Assembly (NCBI RefSeq): GCF_020360975.1
Contig: NW_025408688.1
Coordinates: forward strand, 792,439-856,438
Source of the DNA: Hirsutella rhossiliensis
Taxonomy: Eukaryota > Ascomycota > Sordariomycetes > Hypocreales > Ophiocordycipitaceae
DNA length: 64,000 nt
Direction of reading: 5' to 3'
The notes below the pieces were generated by a model. That model made no database searches, had not been told where the DNA came from, and saw nothing but the letters and a program-made list of their open reading frames with translations. Of this stretch, positions 18,218-30,000 are shown in pieces. Each line of letters begins with the position of its first letter. Position 1 is the first letter of the stretch. The position numbers were made by a program, and so were the translations under genes.

Positions 18218-21200
18218 TTAGTCAAGGTAGCGTGGTGGATATGGTGGGTCGGTCAGCTGTTGACCCTGACGCCGTTGTTGGTCAGCGAGGCGCATCTTCA
18301 TCCCTGCCTTATAGTTAGTCGTGAACGCGGTACGTAGGAAACGCAGGCGTGTAAACCTTCCGTCGGCGTGTGGTTATAGAGGCTCTGACGATCGAAAGGC
18401 ACCTCAAGGAGTAAGCCTTGCAGCGACGTAACCCGTGAGACAGCAACATAGCTAATGCCGGCCTGGAAGTCGCGTGTAGCGAGATCAGTAACTATTTGAT
18501 CCTTCGTTAGGCTCTGGCATTTGTGAACAGTGATAGCAAACGCCACCATCAGGGGAAACTGCGTGCGAGCGCAGGTCTCGTTGCCCACAAGGAAGTCTCG
18601 CCTGACTGGGAGGATGGGTGAGATTTTCCTGCCCTCGTTAGTTGTTAGATACGGCGGTCCGTCGTAGATATCAAAGTCCACCATAATAACGGCTGGGGGG
18701 TCTTCCAACGGGTCGGCGCCTGCGTTCCAGGCGATATCGTATACAGTACCCTGAGCACCGTTAACTAGCCAGCTGGCTGCCACAGATTAGTCGTGAGCAT
18801 CACCCTGGTGCCCTTAGCAACAGGGAACTTGTTAGATAGGTTGCCAGCACTGTCGCTTGATGCCTGTCCCGCGCCGTTGCCTTGATTCTTTGCCTCGACC
18901 TGTATTGCCGGGGCGTTGAGGTGCACCATATGCTCGTGGTTGTATTGGTTGACCCGGGCCTTTGTAGAATACACTCGCAAAGCGGTCCTGAAGCCGTCAA
19001 CCTCGCTCTGCGTCAACCTGGCCTGTACCCGATTGCTAAGGAGGTTCCAGGATGGTATAGATAACTTGACTTCACGCAGTTCCTGTAACGCCTGACGGAA
19101 CTGGGCCTGGTCATCACCAACCTGGCGCTGTACCGTGGTCAGGAAGACGGTGCGGTCAAATAGCCGGTAGGCCACCTGCCCTCTCCTTTCCAACGAAGAC
19201 AGGCTGGTGCTAGTCGAATACAGGGCTTCTGTCGGACTGGTGGTAACTGGAAGAAATCGCCCACAAGCAAGACGCTCACACCACCGAAGAACTCGAGGCT
19301 ACGCTGTGGAAAGGCCTGCCGCAGACGGGAATCGATCCGCGCGAGCTGCTCAAGCCCTAGCATGCTCTTTTCATCGATAACGAGGTATTTGACGTGCCGT
19401 AGGCGGGACTGAAGGGCGGCTGCGTCGGCTGGGGGAAGGTCGGTAAAAGTACCACCTACTGGGAGGCGTAGCAACGAATGAATGGTGCTGCCTTGTATCT
19501 GGTTACTCGCAACGCCTGTTGGCGCCACGCGGCAAATAGGGCTAGAATTCGGTAGGGCGGCTGCTTGAAGATGGGAAGAAAGCACCTTGATAAGGAATGA
19601 CTTGCCTGTGCCACCACCGCCATCAACGTGGAGAAGGATTTGAGTAGGATTTGCGCCTGGAAGTGACCCATGAATGTGTCGTACACGAGCCGTTGTTGTG
19701 GGTTCAGCGTATTACGCCAGTGAGGGCCAAGGACCTCGACATCGTTGGCCATGGGGTGGCTAGCGATAAGGTCTTTCCAGTAGCCGTCTCGAAGTTCCGG
19801 ATAAGTACCCACATGCCGTGTCCAGTCGTAATTGACGTCGATATCGCGGCGGCCAAGTAGGTCAAGATCCTCCTGGGTAAGGGGTTGTCAGGTAAAAGGC
19901 GGCGAGGCGAATCCAGTCTTCGTCATCAAATTCTTCCTCCACAGGCAGAGCCTCGTATTGATCATCTTGAGGCTGTAATCGAGCCTCTTTTGCCGACCGT
20001 AATGGTCATCACCATGACTGTGGTGCTGCCAACAATAGGAGAAGGCCTCAGCGTGAGAACCAAAAGCTGGCCATCAAATGTGAGGAGATCATCAACCCGC
20101 CGATGTGGGTGGTTTAATGTTAGCTTTGCACGGCAGTAATCTAGCCACTGTTGGCCTTCTGGAGCAGCCTGATAGCGAGGAAAGTAAACCAGCACACGAG
20201 GCCTACCGTTAACGTTGCCTGGCTGCCATTGCTTCCACTTGGAAGGGTCCCTAGGGCGGAAATTCCAGCACTTCAGGAAGGAGACGTAGTTTAGGTCCGC
20301 TAGGGCTTCCGGGCGTTGACAGTACTTTTCGAAAACGTTGGGGGCCTCGTCAACCTCATCGCCATCAATACGGAGGGAGCGGGAATGCCTGTCAGGATTA
20401 CGACAGTCAACGTACAGGCAGGTTCGTGAGCCTTCCTGTAACGGCAGGCCGAGGAGCAAGTGGCTGACCTCCTGCTTCGAGTAATCCCGCTCAGCAACCA
20501 GCTGATTAAGGAGCTTTGACGTGAAGGAAATCAGGGGGTTGTGGTCCTTGACCCGGGACATCAAAGCCTTCCCAATCTGGGCAAAAGACTCGCTCTTCTT
20601 TTCCGACTTGGAGCAGTATTTGGCCGCGTAATCGATTACCTGCTGGAGGCTCGTGCAGGGCGAAACATCTGTATTGGCTAGCCACGCAACGGTAAGCAAG
20701 CGGTTGTAGTGGTTAATCTGGCCATCGTTCCTCTCGCCCTGAAGTTCCAGTGCTTAGAATGAGGAACCTTGTCAAGGGAGGCTAGCAGGCGCTGTCCGTG
20801 AGGAAATCCAAAGCGGCACTCCACCTGCTTGGTATGCTTATTGAGCTGCATACAGTAGTTGTTGCAGCGGTGGCGTTGCACGCGGTTGACCACCATTGAT
20901 AGGAACTGAACCGTAAGGGGCTGCTCCAATAGATTGCCGATCAGGGGATTCCCTTCCCCAGGCGCCTGTATTCGCTGAGGCTCTGGGTTGACAGCAGATA
21001 CGTGATATCCCCAGATGCGGGCGAATTGCTCCGGACTGATCGTTGTCAGGATCTAAGTCTGGGTGGCCACTTAGCCAATATAGGCCGTGGTGGTGACTGG
21101 AACCCCTGCCCTGCCACTCGTAACGGCCCCAAAAGTCCGTTAGGTTGAACTTCTGCTTCAGGACAGTAGTCCTAAACAGCGTATAACGCTTATGGAAGTG

Positions 21201-23260
21201 GTAAGCGGCGATGTGGGCGTTGTCTCGCAGTAGTTGCCGGGACAGGACCATGCGCGCCGCCTCAGGAGCTGCTTTCCACTCTTGGAATCGAGGCATGTGA
21301 CGATATAGGGACTCCCAGTGGTAATCGGCCGCACTTGCAGTAACGAAAAGGCCAGGTCTGCCCAGATTGTAGGCATATGCTTCCAATTCCTTTCTTTGCT
21401 TATACCAATACGGCCGGGTGCCCCTGATTACCGCGGCTTGGCGCGTGATCGACTGGATCAGGTCCTGAGCCTCTGGCTCGTCAGGCTCAGCCATCGCTTC
21501 CTCTAGGTCAGCGCGTGTAAGGGTTGACGGCGGCTGTCGCGTTGCTTGACGAAGTAGTCACTTCGCTTTCGGACCTGCGCACGTAACAGCGTGTTGAGGG
21601 CGACGAAAGGCCACGTCTTATGGCGGGCAAAACGTCCGTCATGCCATCTCATCGCATGGCCAAGGTAGTCCTGGTACGTGATGCTCCGTAGGCGAGGCTC
21701 CACGAAGTCGGCCTTGCCGTCAGGGTAGAGGGTAGGAACGCGAGCGTTAGCAGCGGCTGGGAACGGTTGAATTCGTCGATAGGGGCCCTGCGAATGGAAG
21801 GCAGCGGCATCCGGTGGAGAGTTTGCGCGCTACGCGGCATATACTCCAGATCAGTCATGCGCTCAGGTTAGGGCACCATCAAGAAATCGGGACTGCAGAG
21901 CGTTCAATTCGGTATCGGAAACTTGCAAATTCGGGATCGCTGATGCGTCGGCGTCGCTAGGATCCTCTTCCACAGCCTCCTCAACGGGCCCTTGGGGGAC
22001 CTCGCCGTCAGGCATGTCAGCCACTTGGCTGGCAATGGAAGCAACTATGTTGCCATCAAGAGGAAGCCGGTGCAGGCGATCCTGACTCACGGCGATATCG
22101 CGATAGCCCGGGTGGTGGCGTTGTAGGTAATGCAGCCAGGCCAACAGGCATGGGCGGCGTACCCGAAATCGCGAGCAAACTGTTGCCGGAAGCGAGGGTC
22201 GCCCTCCATATTAGTAGGCCGCAGGAGGACGATATCTAGCTCTTCAGGTAGGACTGGGAGCTCTTCAAATAGCCTGCCAACATTGCGAAGGAAGTGGACA
22301 ACGTGACCGCGATATTTATATTGAGCGCCACGTACCTGCAGGACCTTCACGTGTACGTGAACCCTAGCAATGAGCATCTCCTCGACCATTGTTAGATCAG
22401 GTAGATTGCCGGGGACTTCCCCGAAGTCAAGGTTGTTCGCAGCGCTAAAGAAGTAGGGCTCGTGAGGGGTTTTCTTCCTGTCTCGACCAATGCAGCGGCT
22501 GCAGATTTTCAAGCTATTTCGCTTCATATCGAACCAACGCTCCTGGCAACGAATGCAACTATGCATCTTGTCGTCATTCAGCGCAGTATAGAACTCCCTC
22601 ACAAGAGCTTGATCTTCCTCACTAAGGGCAGGCAAGTTAAGGTCACCTGTAAAAGGCGGATCAATACTCTGACCAAACTGTCGCGCTTGAGGCTGTGTGC
22701 CTTGACGAGTATAACGGCCGCGGCGATGACACTGTGGCAATAATGAAGGAGTGGTAGGAAGCGATTCCTGTGGTACAGGGTGCCTTGCACAACAGGTGCC
22801 GTAGAAGCAGTGTCTTGAATCGGCGTGCCCAGAACTACTGTTGGCAGGACATGGGTAGGAGGGATAGGGAAGGTCCCCCAACAGCACTTAGGGTAGATGG
22901 CCCCAGCGGAGGTATAGGCAGTCCCAGTGCAGGCGCCTGGCCACGGAATAAAGCAGGCATGACATGAGGTTGTGGGCCGTTCACAGACGCAGGCGTTGGC
23001 GCAGTCCGCTTTGGAGGCGTCAGGTTAGCTAGCGAATCCGTCCTCTTCCTGGTTCTGCGTGGCGATAGCCTCAAGGCGATATTCCGCATTGCGGCAACGG
23101 CGGCTCGAGATTCGGTTACCCGTTCCTTTCGGCGTGCCTTACAGCTAGCACAGTCTCTTGTAAACTTCGTAGGGTCCTTGACGCTTCGAAATTCGACTTC
23201 GGGCAGGTATTGCTTGCAGGTATGGCAGTTCCGAACCGCCTGGGGTATATCGTCCTCCAT
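18218..23260 (-). pseudogene. Helitron A Rep-helicase, frameshifted
   Basis: The element's replicase nicks and unwinds DNA. Order from the ATG at 23260: a C-x2-C zinc part (NCHTCKQYLPEVEF, CASCKARRKERV); a disordered linker; a DUF6570-like domain with C-x2-C pairs and VEEMLIARVHVHVKV (about 22700-22100); the Helitron Rep N domain with a histidine triplet in RGSSHHHGLYWL (about 21080) as HUH motif; the tyrosine pair in DYAAKYCSKS (about 20630); then PIF1-type helicase with Walker A GGGGTGKS (about 19610), KYLVIDEKSMLG, VLLVGDFFQLPP and the C-terminal ITVHKCQS and YVAVSRV boxes. It ends at TAA 18220-18218. Catalytic motifs survive, but roughly ten frame changes break the protein. Confidence 0.88.
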
Positions 23261-23300
23261 CTGGCTGTATATGTATCCACACCATAAACACCTAGACTGC

Positions 23301-24358
23301 TCGATTTCGCTCGGGCAGGGAGGCTCTGCGACGTCCTACGTGTAATACCGTGATAGATCTCGATGGGGAGGCTGTCTTTCAGGTAATTAGATCAGGTCTG
23401 AATGATCAGGAGGAAACTGCACTGCTTCCCGGACAGGGTAGCCAGGGAATCTTGAGAGGTAGGCCGGCAGCCGGAGGTCATGTGTGAGCCTAGATACCGT
23501 TAACAAACTGATGTGGTTTGACAGGTTCGACAGAAAAGGGGAGCAGCCGCCATGTAGTTTAGTGTAAGGAGTATGGGGCACGGGGGCTATTCAGTCAAAA
23601 TCGTGCATAGCAACGCAACAAATTGACCGCATGGAAGAAAGGAAGAACTGAAAACTCCTGAAGACTTTGCCAAGCAAGCTAGTTTCCTTGTCAACGCTCA
23701 GGGTAGTTTTGCGGGCCTTCCTTTGGTGACGTTATCAGTCGACCAATCCGCGCACGAGTTGAGCACGGGCCAGGCCAATTAGCCAATCAGAGGAGGTTTT
23801 ATGCCTTGCTTTCTGACTGAGTACGAGAGGAAGGCTCGCCAGCCGCGGCTCGCGCAAAGAAGCCTTTCGGAACGAAATTTGGCGACAAGAGAACCGGAGA
23901 AGAGTTGGCTACAGAAGAGAGAGAGAGAGTTGGCGACAGTAGATAGGAGACAGGAAGAAGAGTGAGGTCGAGATACGAGACACGGCGAGAGACGTAGAGC
24001 ATTATCGTGAGTGAAACCGAGACAGAGCGTCGGGGAGGCAGGCTAGGCCGCTGGAGGGAGATTTTGTTTAAAAGGCGCAAACTCAAAGGGCGTGGAGAGA
24101 CGGCAGGGTTGAAGAGAGATGTGAGTGGGTAATGCATGTCTGGGCGAGTGGAAGGCTCGGAAAATTTACATGTGCTACCGGTATAAGTCGTAGGTATAAA
24201 CAGAATAAGGAGTATATTGGGGAAGTTTTGACTTGATCGTCTTCATGAAAAGGAGAACAAGAAGAGAAGAGAATGTGCTATTCGAGCCTTTGGCAGTTGA
24301 TTTTGAGGATGATGAGACATGTTGTCATGTTGTATTGTTTCGTTTGAAGCTTTAAAGT
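23301..24358. other. Non-coding stretch between Helitrons A and B
   Basis: No gene is recognised. 23738-23792 holds three CCAAT boxes. 23900-24060 is strongly purine-rich with a short GA run, giving only chance frames on the complement. Confidence 0.5.
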
Positions 24359-25772
24359 TTAGAGAATATTCTTGGGCGGACGTCGGGCGCGCAGTGGTCG
24401 GGAAGATATCGACGCGGGAGGTCTGATAGAGCCAGAGGCGGATGTGTCTTGGTGATTGACCTGTTCGGTGTCCGTCTCTGACTCTGCGGGGTCTTCCGGG
24501 GACAGAAAGGAGGAGGTATCGGATTTGGGGGAGTCTTGACCGTCACAGTCGGTGATTATGGTGGAAGTTTCGGGAGAAAGTCGCGGTCTCTTGGTTGGGG
24601 TTTGGTAGGGATCGGGCATTGACCGACTTGATGCCAGCATAAGGATCGACTGGGCCAGAAGCATGCGGCGTGGGGAGGCGGGGCTTTGGGCGGCCTTGGG
24701 TTTCTTCGTAGAGGTAAACCTGGCCAACGCAACGCTATAGTCCGAGGATTGCCGACCGCGCTCTTGGGTGTCGTCGGCAGTAGTTGTGTTGCAGAAGCCT
24801 GGTCGGACATGGCCTTGTCGTGGAAAGTCCACGTGTCGGGGACGACGATGAAGATATAGTCTTGGTCGAAAGCCGGGGCATGTTTCATGATCTGGTGATC
24901 CAGTAAGCCGGCGATTTTGCCCGTACAGGTGAAGAGAGCGTTCGACTGGAACTGGCTGTCGCGCCTCTCGGTCATCTTCTTGCATAGGGAGGTCCAAGGA
25001 TTAGCGTGAATGGGAAGATGACGAAAACTTGGAAGGGTGAAAGCCCTTGAAGGGGTTTTGCCGGGAATCCCAGGACAAATAAAGGTGGAGAGCTGGACAA
25101 AGCCGCAGCAGCTCAGCTGGGTGTCGTCAAGGGCCGCAGCCGAGTTTCCATGCAGGAGGTCGCGGCCGGAGCCGATGACAGGTCCCATGAAGGAGACAAT
25201 GGGTTGTATCGTTGGGAAAGTATCCACCGAGCTGAGGGTGCGAGTGACAATTCTATGGATATCGTCAGGGAGGGCAGTGGCGACAGAGAGATTTGGAGCA
25301 TAGACTCACGGTTGGTAGCTGTGATCGCGGACTATAAGCGCGGGGACGGTGTATTCTGTGATGTTATCATCGTCCGACTCAAGCCATCACGTCGCTCGAT
25401 TTCCCACGTCAGGGCAAAGGGATGAACACGGCCGACCATGAAGAACCATTGCTCGGTCCATTCCGAGGAGATTATCTGTTGGTTGTATATGGAAATATTA
25501 AGGCTGAAGAAGATGCAGGTCGATGGATTGCCAGTATCTGACCGGATTGCTGCATACCCGGAGTCGACAGCCATGAGGGCGTGGGAAGGAAGACCTCGCT
25601 AGGGTTTCTGCGTTGAGTCCTTTGACACGATGCTCATTCTGGTAGGCGAACCTAGCCGGGCAGCCGGGCTGGACAAAGGCCATCATGGACATGTCGGCGC
25701 CAGCATTTTCTGGCTGTCAAGAGGTTGCCGCGGGGAGGACGAGGTATCGACGTTGAGCTGGGAGGCCGACAT
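24359..25772 (-). pseudogene. Helitron B accessory protein of unknown function, frameshifted
   Basis: I do not know what this protein does. From the ATG at 25772 (MSASQLNVDTSSSPRQPLDS) it reads, across about five frames, through FVQPGCPARFAYQ, PSTCIFFSLNISIYN, SEWTEQWFFMVGRVHPFALT, SCCGFVQLSTFICPGIPG, FTCTGKIAGLLDHQIMKHAP and DYIFIVVPDTWTFHDK. It then reaches a disordered tail rich in Ser/Pro/Glu, ending in basic RPLRARRPPKNIL. I recall similar proteins in other filamentous fungi, but no name. The alternating short strands of the middle part could be an OB-like single-strand-binding fold, and some Helitrons are known to carry RPA-like genes; this is speculation. The basic tail suits a DNA-binding or nuclear protein. 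It is divergent from the Rep-helicase. Confidence 0.6.
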
Positions 25773-27069
25773 CGTGAGAACATGGCAGATGTAGTCACCG
25801 TGGAAGTGTAAATGAGGGGTTACGCAGAGTGGAGGTGGGCATCCTATAAAGCAGGTTTTCTTGCTGCTCGAAAGAGGGCTCGCGGCTAGGGTCGGGGAGA
25901 CTTAAGAGTCAGAGAATGCTACCTAGATGATAGATCAGAAGCGGGGGTATGCGGGAATGAGCTGGCGAGGTTCTTGAACAGTCTCGACCATCTGGTTCTA
26001 TGGTCGTGAGTGAAGTAGGAGCCGGGGTTGGAAGTTGAGTAGGGGTGATGGCTATGTCGCGAGAAGTTGGAGGTCGGCGAACAGTAAGGTTAGTGTGGGT
26101 AAGTCTGCGGAGAAAGAAAGTCCAGCAGTACCCTTCGGTGTCATCGTTGCATGGAGTAGATAGCAAAGGCGACAATAACGAATGAGAGTGAAGGAAAGAA
26201 AGAGGTTATGGTAGTATTGCAGGGTCCCTTTTGACGGTCGTCGGTAGTTGGATGGGCATTGCGTGCGGCTGAGCGAGGCGGGTGCCGACCGTGTCGAGTC
26301 CACTATTGGGACACGGTGAAGTCGGATATAGGGGACGAGCTGAGGAGGAGGATGCGAGTTGGTCACGAGAACTCTCCAAGAGGGTTTGCAAGTCGAGACT
26401 CCGGTGGCTAGCGACTACAAGAGGACAGGCAGGGGGATCCTGGCTGTCGCTTTAGCATGAAGGCCGTTGATGCGACGTTGGTGGTGGCGAGGGAGCAAAC
26501 CTAGCCGGGTAGTCCGGTTGCACGAGGGACACCGTGGACATGTTATCGCCGGCAGCCTTTTGGCTGTTGCTCGACGAGGTGGAGTGGCAGATATTGATGG
26601 AGCAACTGATGCGCAAGGTGGGTGGGAAGGCGTTGGAAGGGCCGGAGAGTATGGTTGGAAGTGTGCGGCGGGCGGTTGGCGCGGCCACCCCATGTGCCGG
26701 AGGTCGGCAGTAGCCAGGATTCGCTGGAGTGCGCAAAAGAGAGCACGGCGATGGAAGGGCCGCCTTTGGCAAAGCTGGGGTAGCAGGTCGCACGTGGAGA
26801 CCAGCCGAGGGTCGGGACGGTGGACGCACATAGGGAGGGTAAATGGGGGATTACAAAGGGGTAGTAGTATTGCATCGCTTCGGTACCATAGGCAAGCATT
26901 ATAAGGGAAGAAATGCCACGGCCATGAGAGTAGTGATCGTTAGGAAGCTTCCCACTCGGAAAGAAATAGTGTACGCCAAGAAGCGAGATTATCCAAGTGG
27001 AAGTGCTCCGAGCCAAAACTTTCTAGCCTGTTGCCAATCCACGCTAGTCGACGTCGAGGAGGCAGTAGC
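25773..27069. other. Central region of Helitron B with a second copy of the accessory gene start
   Basis: This is the presumed shared promoter region. On the minus strand 26541 to about 26450 encodes MSTVSLVQPDYPARFA, clearly related to MSMMAFVQPGCPARFA at 25692, and the DNA around both is alike over 100 bases or more (for example GGCTAGGTT and the TTTACxCTTCC-like upstream part). The offset is about 850 bp. The extra copy soon hits stops and has no downstream body. The rest shows no gene. Confidence 0.5.
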
Positions 27070-30000
27070 ATGGCGGACAGTCCTGCAGGGAAGCTAGGCG
27101 AGGCGGCCGCTCACCGTGGAGCCTGTTCGTTGTCAGTCGAGGATGGAGAAGAGGGTAGGAACGGGGAGTGCCTGTTTCGGGGTGCGGAGATGATACAGGG
27201 CAACTCCGAGAAGGGCACGGAGCACGGGAGACAAGGTTGGGGCGGTTCGGGAGATACAGATCAGTGGCGAATGAAGCATTAACGTTCCGGCTGATTCAGC
27301 CTAAGCAGTCTGCGGTCGAAGAAACCGCATGGAGAAAGCATGCAGGGGCGATCGCAAAGTCACTGCCGAGAAGACCGCCGCGAGGCGGTTTGCGGTCAAG
27401 CAGAGCACGGAAGTCCCGTAATTTGGTCAGCAGCGGAAATTCCGCGCAACGTCAGTCACCGAGTCCGCTTCCGAGGTTCGTGTTGCCTACAGAACGTGGA
27501 GACCAGGGGCAGTGGGCTCTGACAGTCCGCCCTTCATCGGCCGTTTTGCCCCAGGAGAGGGTCCTGAAGGTGACGGGCAGGGAGATAAGGCGGCGACCGG
27601 CGGTGTCCCGGATGTTCGTTCGAAAAGGGACCGACGCTCCGACCTATCCAGCCCAAGGATACGACTTTCCAAGACCTAAGACGAACGGCGCAATTTGCAG
27701 CATCGATTGCATGGGGTTTGCCCAAGCTCCGTCGGGGACCGGTTCGGCGGCCAAGGGCACAGGTGGGTGTGGACGATGGCGCAGCAGAGGCAGCGGACGG
27801 CTCGCTGCGCGGACAGAGGCAGTCCCGGAGGCGGGAGAAGAGAGCCCGTCTTCCTAGCCGGGATGGGCGCCCGATAAAACAGGTCCGAAGTGGAATCGGA
27901 AGGCATAGGAGACGGGAGCTGCAGGCCGAAGACCTGGCGAGTGTGCTGCGCTTTTTGGAGGAAGACTTTGCCTTGAAGGAGAGATTGTCTAACGATCAGA
28001 CGTGGTGCACGCCAATACCGCTCGAGAGGAAGGTGTCGACGGTGCGAGACTTCTATCAGGCGTTCCACGATGCGAGCACGTTGCCGATACGGACCTGCAT
28101 GGTGTGCTACCGCAAGTGTACGAGAGGAGAGTTGAGGGGATTACATGGGATCATTGGCTGTCAAGTTGCGTACCAAAGGGCGGCCGCTCACCATTTTCAT
28201 GCCGGAGTTGCTTTCCTGAGGGCGAGTCCGTGTCGGTGTGCGCCGAGTGTGGCCGATGCCTGGCGCGCAGGAGCCTGTCGCCGGCGATCCACCTTCACAG
28301 TCGCCTTGGCTGCGAGCACATGTTCCCGATGAGCTCAAGGGACTGACGCCGGTCGAAGAGAAGCTCATCTCGCTGAACTCATGTTACGGGTTTGTCACGA
28401 GATATAGCATTCCGGGCGGGCAGAGACAGAGCGTGAAGTATCCGAGGCATGTCAGGGGCCACATCACAGTGTTTCCGAACAATGTGCAGGAGCTGGCCAC
28501 CAAAGTGCTCCCGCACCCCCTTTTGCAAGCACTGGACGAGATCCACATCTCGTGGCAGGGCGCGGAGAAGCCGGCACCGAGCGACCTGTCGAGTCTCTTG
28601 TCGGTGAGGCGGCGGGTGGTCGAGAGGGCCCTTGTCTGGCTGAAGCGGAACAACCCCCACTACGCCGAGATCGAGATCGACGCGGCGGAGATGGAGAGCT
28701 GGGGAGACTCGATACACGGGGTACCGTCGTCGGTGTGCGATCGTATGGAGCGGAACGAGCCGTCTGGGTGGGAGAAAGCGCGGACGGCGCACGTTGTGCC
28801 GCCCACGGAACGCGCCGTGGACGAGGAGGGCCGGTGGAGATCGAGGAGCTCTTCGCCCTGCTCAACCAAGGACAAGAAGCCGGCGGCCAGGGTGAAGGTC
28901 ACGGGCCCAACGGAGAAGGCGCGGTTCGCGATGGAAGTGACGCCTGCCCCGACCAGAACGTTCCAGCGATCAACGAGGTGACGTCTTCTGGCATGTTCGC
29001 GCTCGACGGACCGCCAGACGTCGCGGACGTGGAGAAGCTGCAGTTTGCCTGTGACGCTGTTGGTGAAGGTGCCGACGACGGCCGTGCGGGCCGAGAGCGT
29101 GGGTCGGGTCCCTAGCCGGGGTTCGGGGCGTGGCGACGGTGGTTGTGAGCCATACATCCGGGTTTCGCGGGGGTGAGTTTACCGATTCCTTTGAGGCGTC
29201 CTTCTTTGCCAGGACGTTCCCGACCCTGTTCCCATTTGGCGTTGGGGACCAAGGCTGGTTGAAGAGACCATGGTCGACGCGGGAAGGTCACGGCCAACTT
29301 GCGAGGCAGGGCTGTCGAGGCAGAGGCGGCCGCGGGAGACCCCGTATCGTCTCGAAGCTTGAACCTTCAGGCGTGGGCCGAGATCGTGCTCCGGCGCCAT
29401 GGTGGTCGATTTGCACTGCACCACATCTTCGCATTTCTCGTCTTCAACATGGGGGTGCGGTCGAGGAACCGCCGGGTCAGCATGTTGAGTGTGGGGAGGA
29501 AGAACTTCCGCAAGGTAGAGCGCATCGTGCGTTCGATGACCACAGAAAGGCTAGCGGCGGCGAGGGTCGAGTTGGAGAGCTCGGGTAAGACGACCGATGG
29601 TGACGTGAAGGAGCTTCTCAGGAGCCTCTCGCTTTACGGCCACCGGCAGCCCATGTCGAGAGGTCCGTCTCAATATGCGGCGGAAAATCCAGTCGCTCAT
29701 CGTCGGATATGGCGTGCCGGCCATCTGGTTCACCATCAACCCGAACGACATTACGAACCCGGTGAAGCTGCGACTGGCGGCATACCGCACACGCGATCCC
29801 GACGCGGCCGAGGAGTTCTTAGAAGGCCTTGGGGATGCGTATAAGCGGGCACGGCTGGCGATATCGGATCCCATGAGCTCGGCCGTGTTCTTCCACCGCG
29901 AGATGAAGCTGTTCTTCGATCATTACGTGAAGGTCGGTGAAGAGTCGGTATTCGGGCGCATCGGCAAGTACTATGGCGCCGTGGAGACGAACGAACGAGG

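Larger units (their letters stand above)
17932..23300 (-). mobile_element. Helitron A, full-length but degraded copy
   Basis: A rolling-circle element on the minus strand, encoding a zinc-finger/DUF6570/Rep/PIF1-helicase protein. The 3' end is set by comparison with the second copy at 36473-39479: both are alike up to GAAGTATTTTA and then differ. Two hairpins lie just inside. No CTRR end is seen. The 5' end was not found and is placed shortly beyond the first ATG (23260). Confidence 0.85.

Noticed and set aside
24359..25772. Accessory gene as a host gene captured by a Helitron
   Set aside because: Not excluded, but I recall similar proteins in several fungi and the divergent layout suggests an element gene; no host function is visible.
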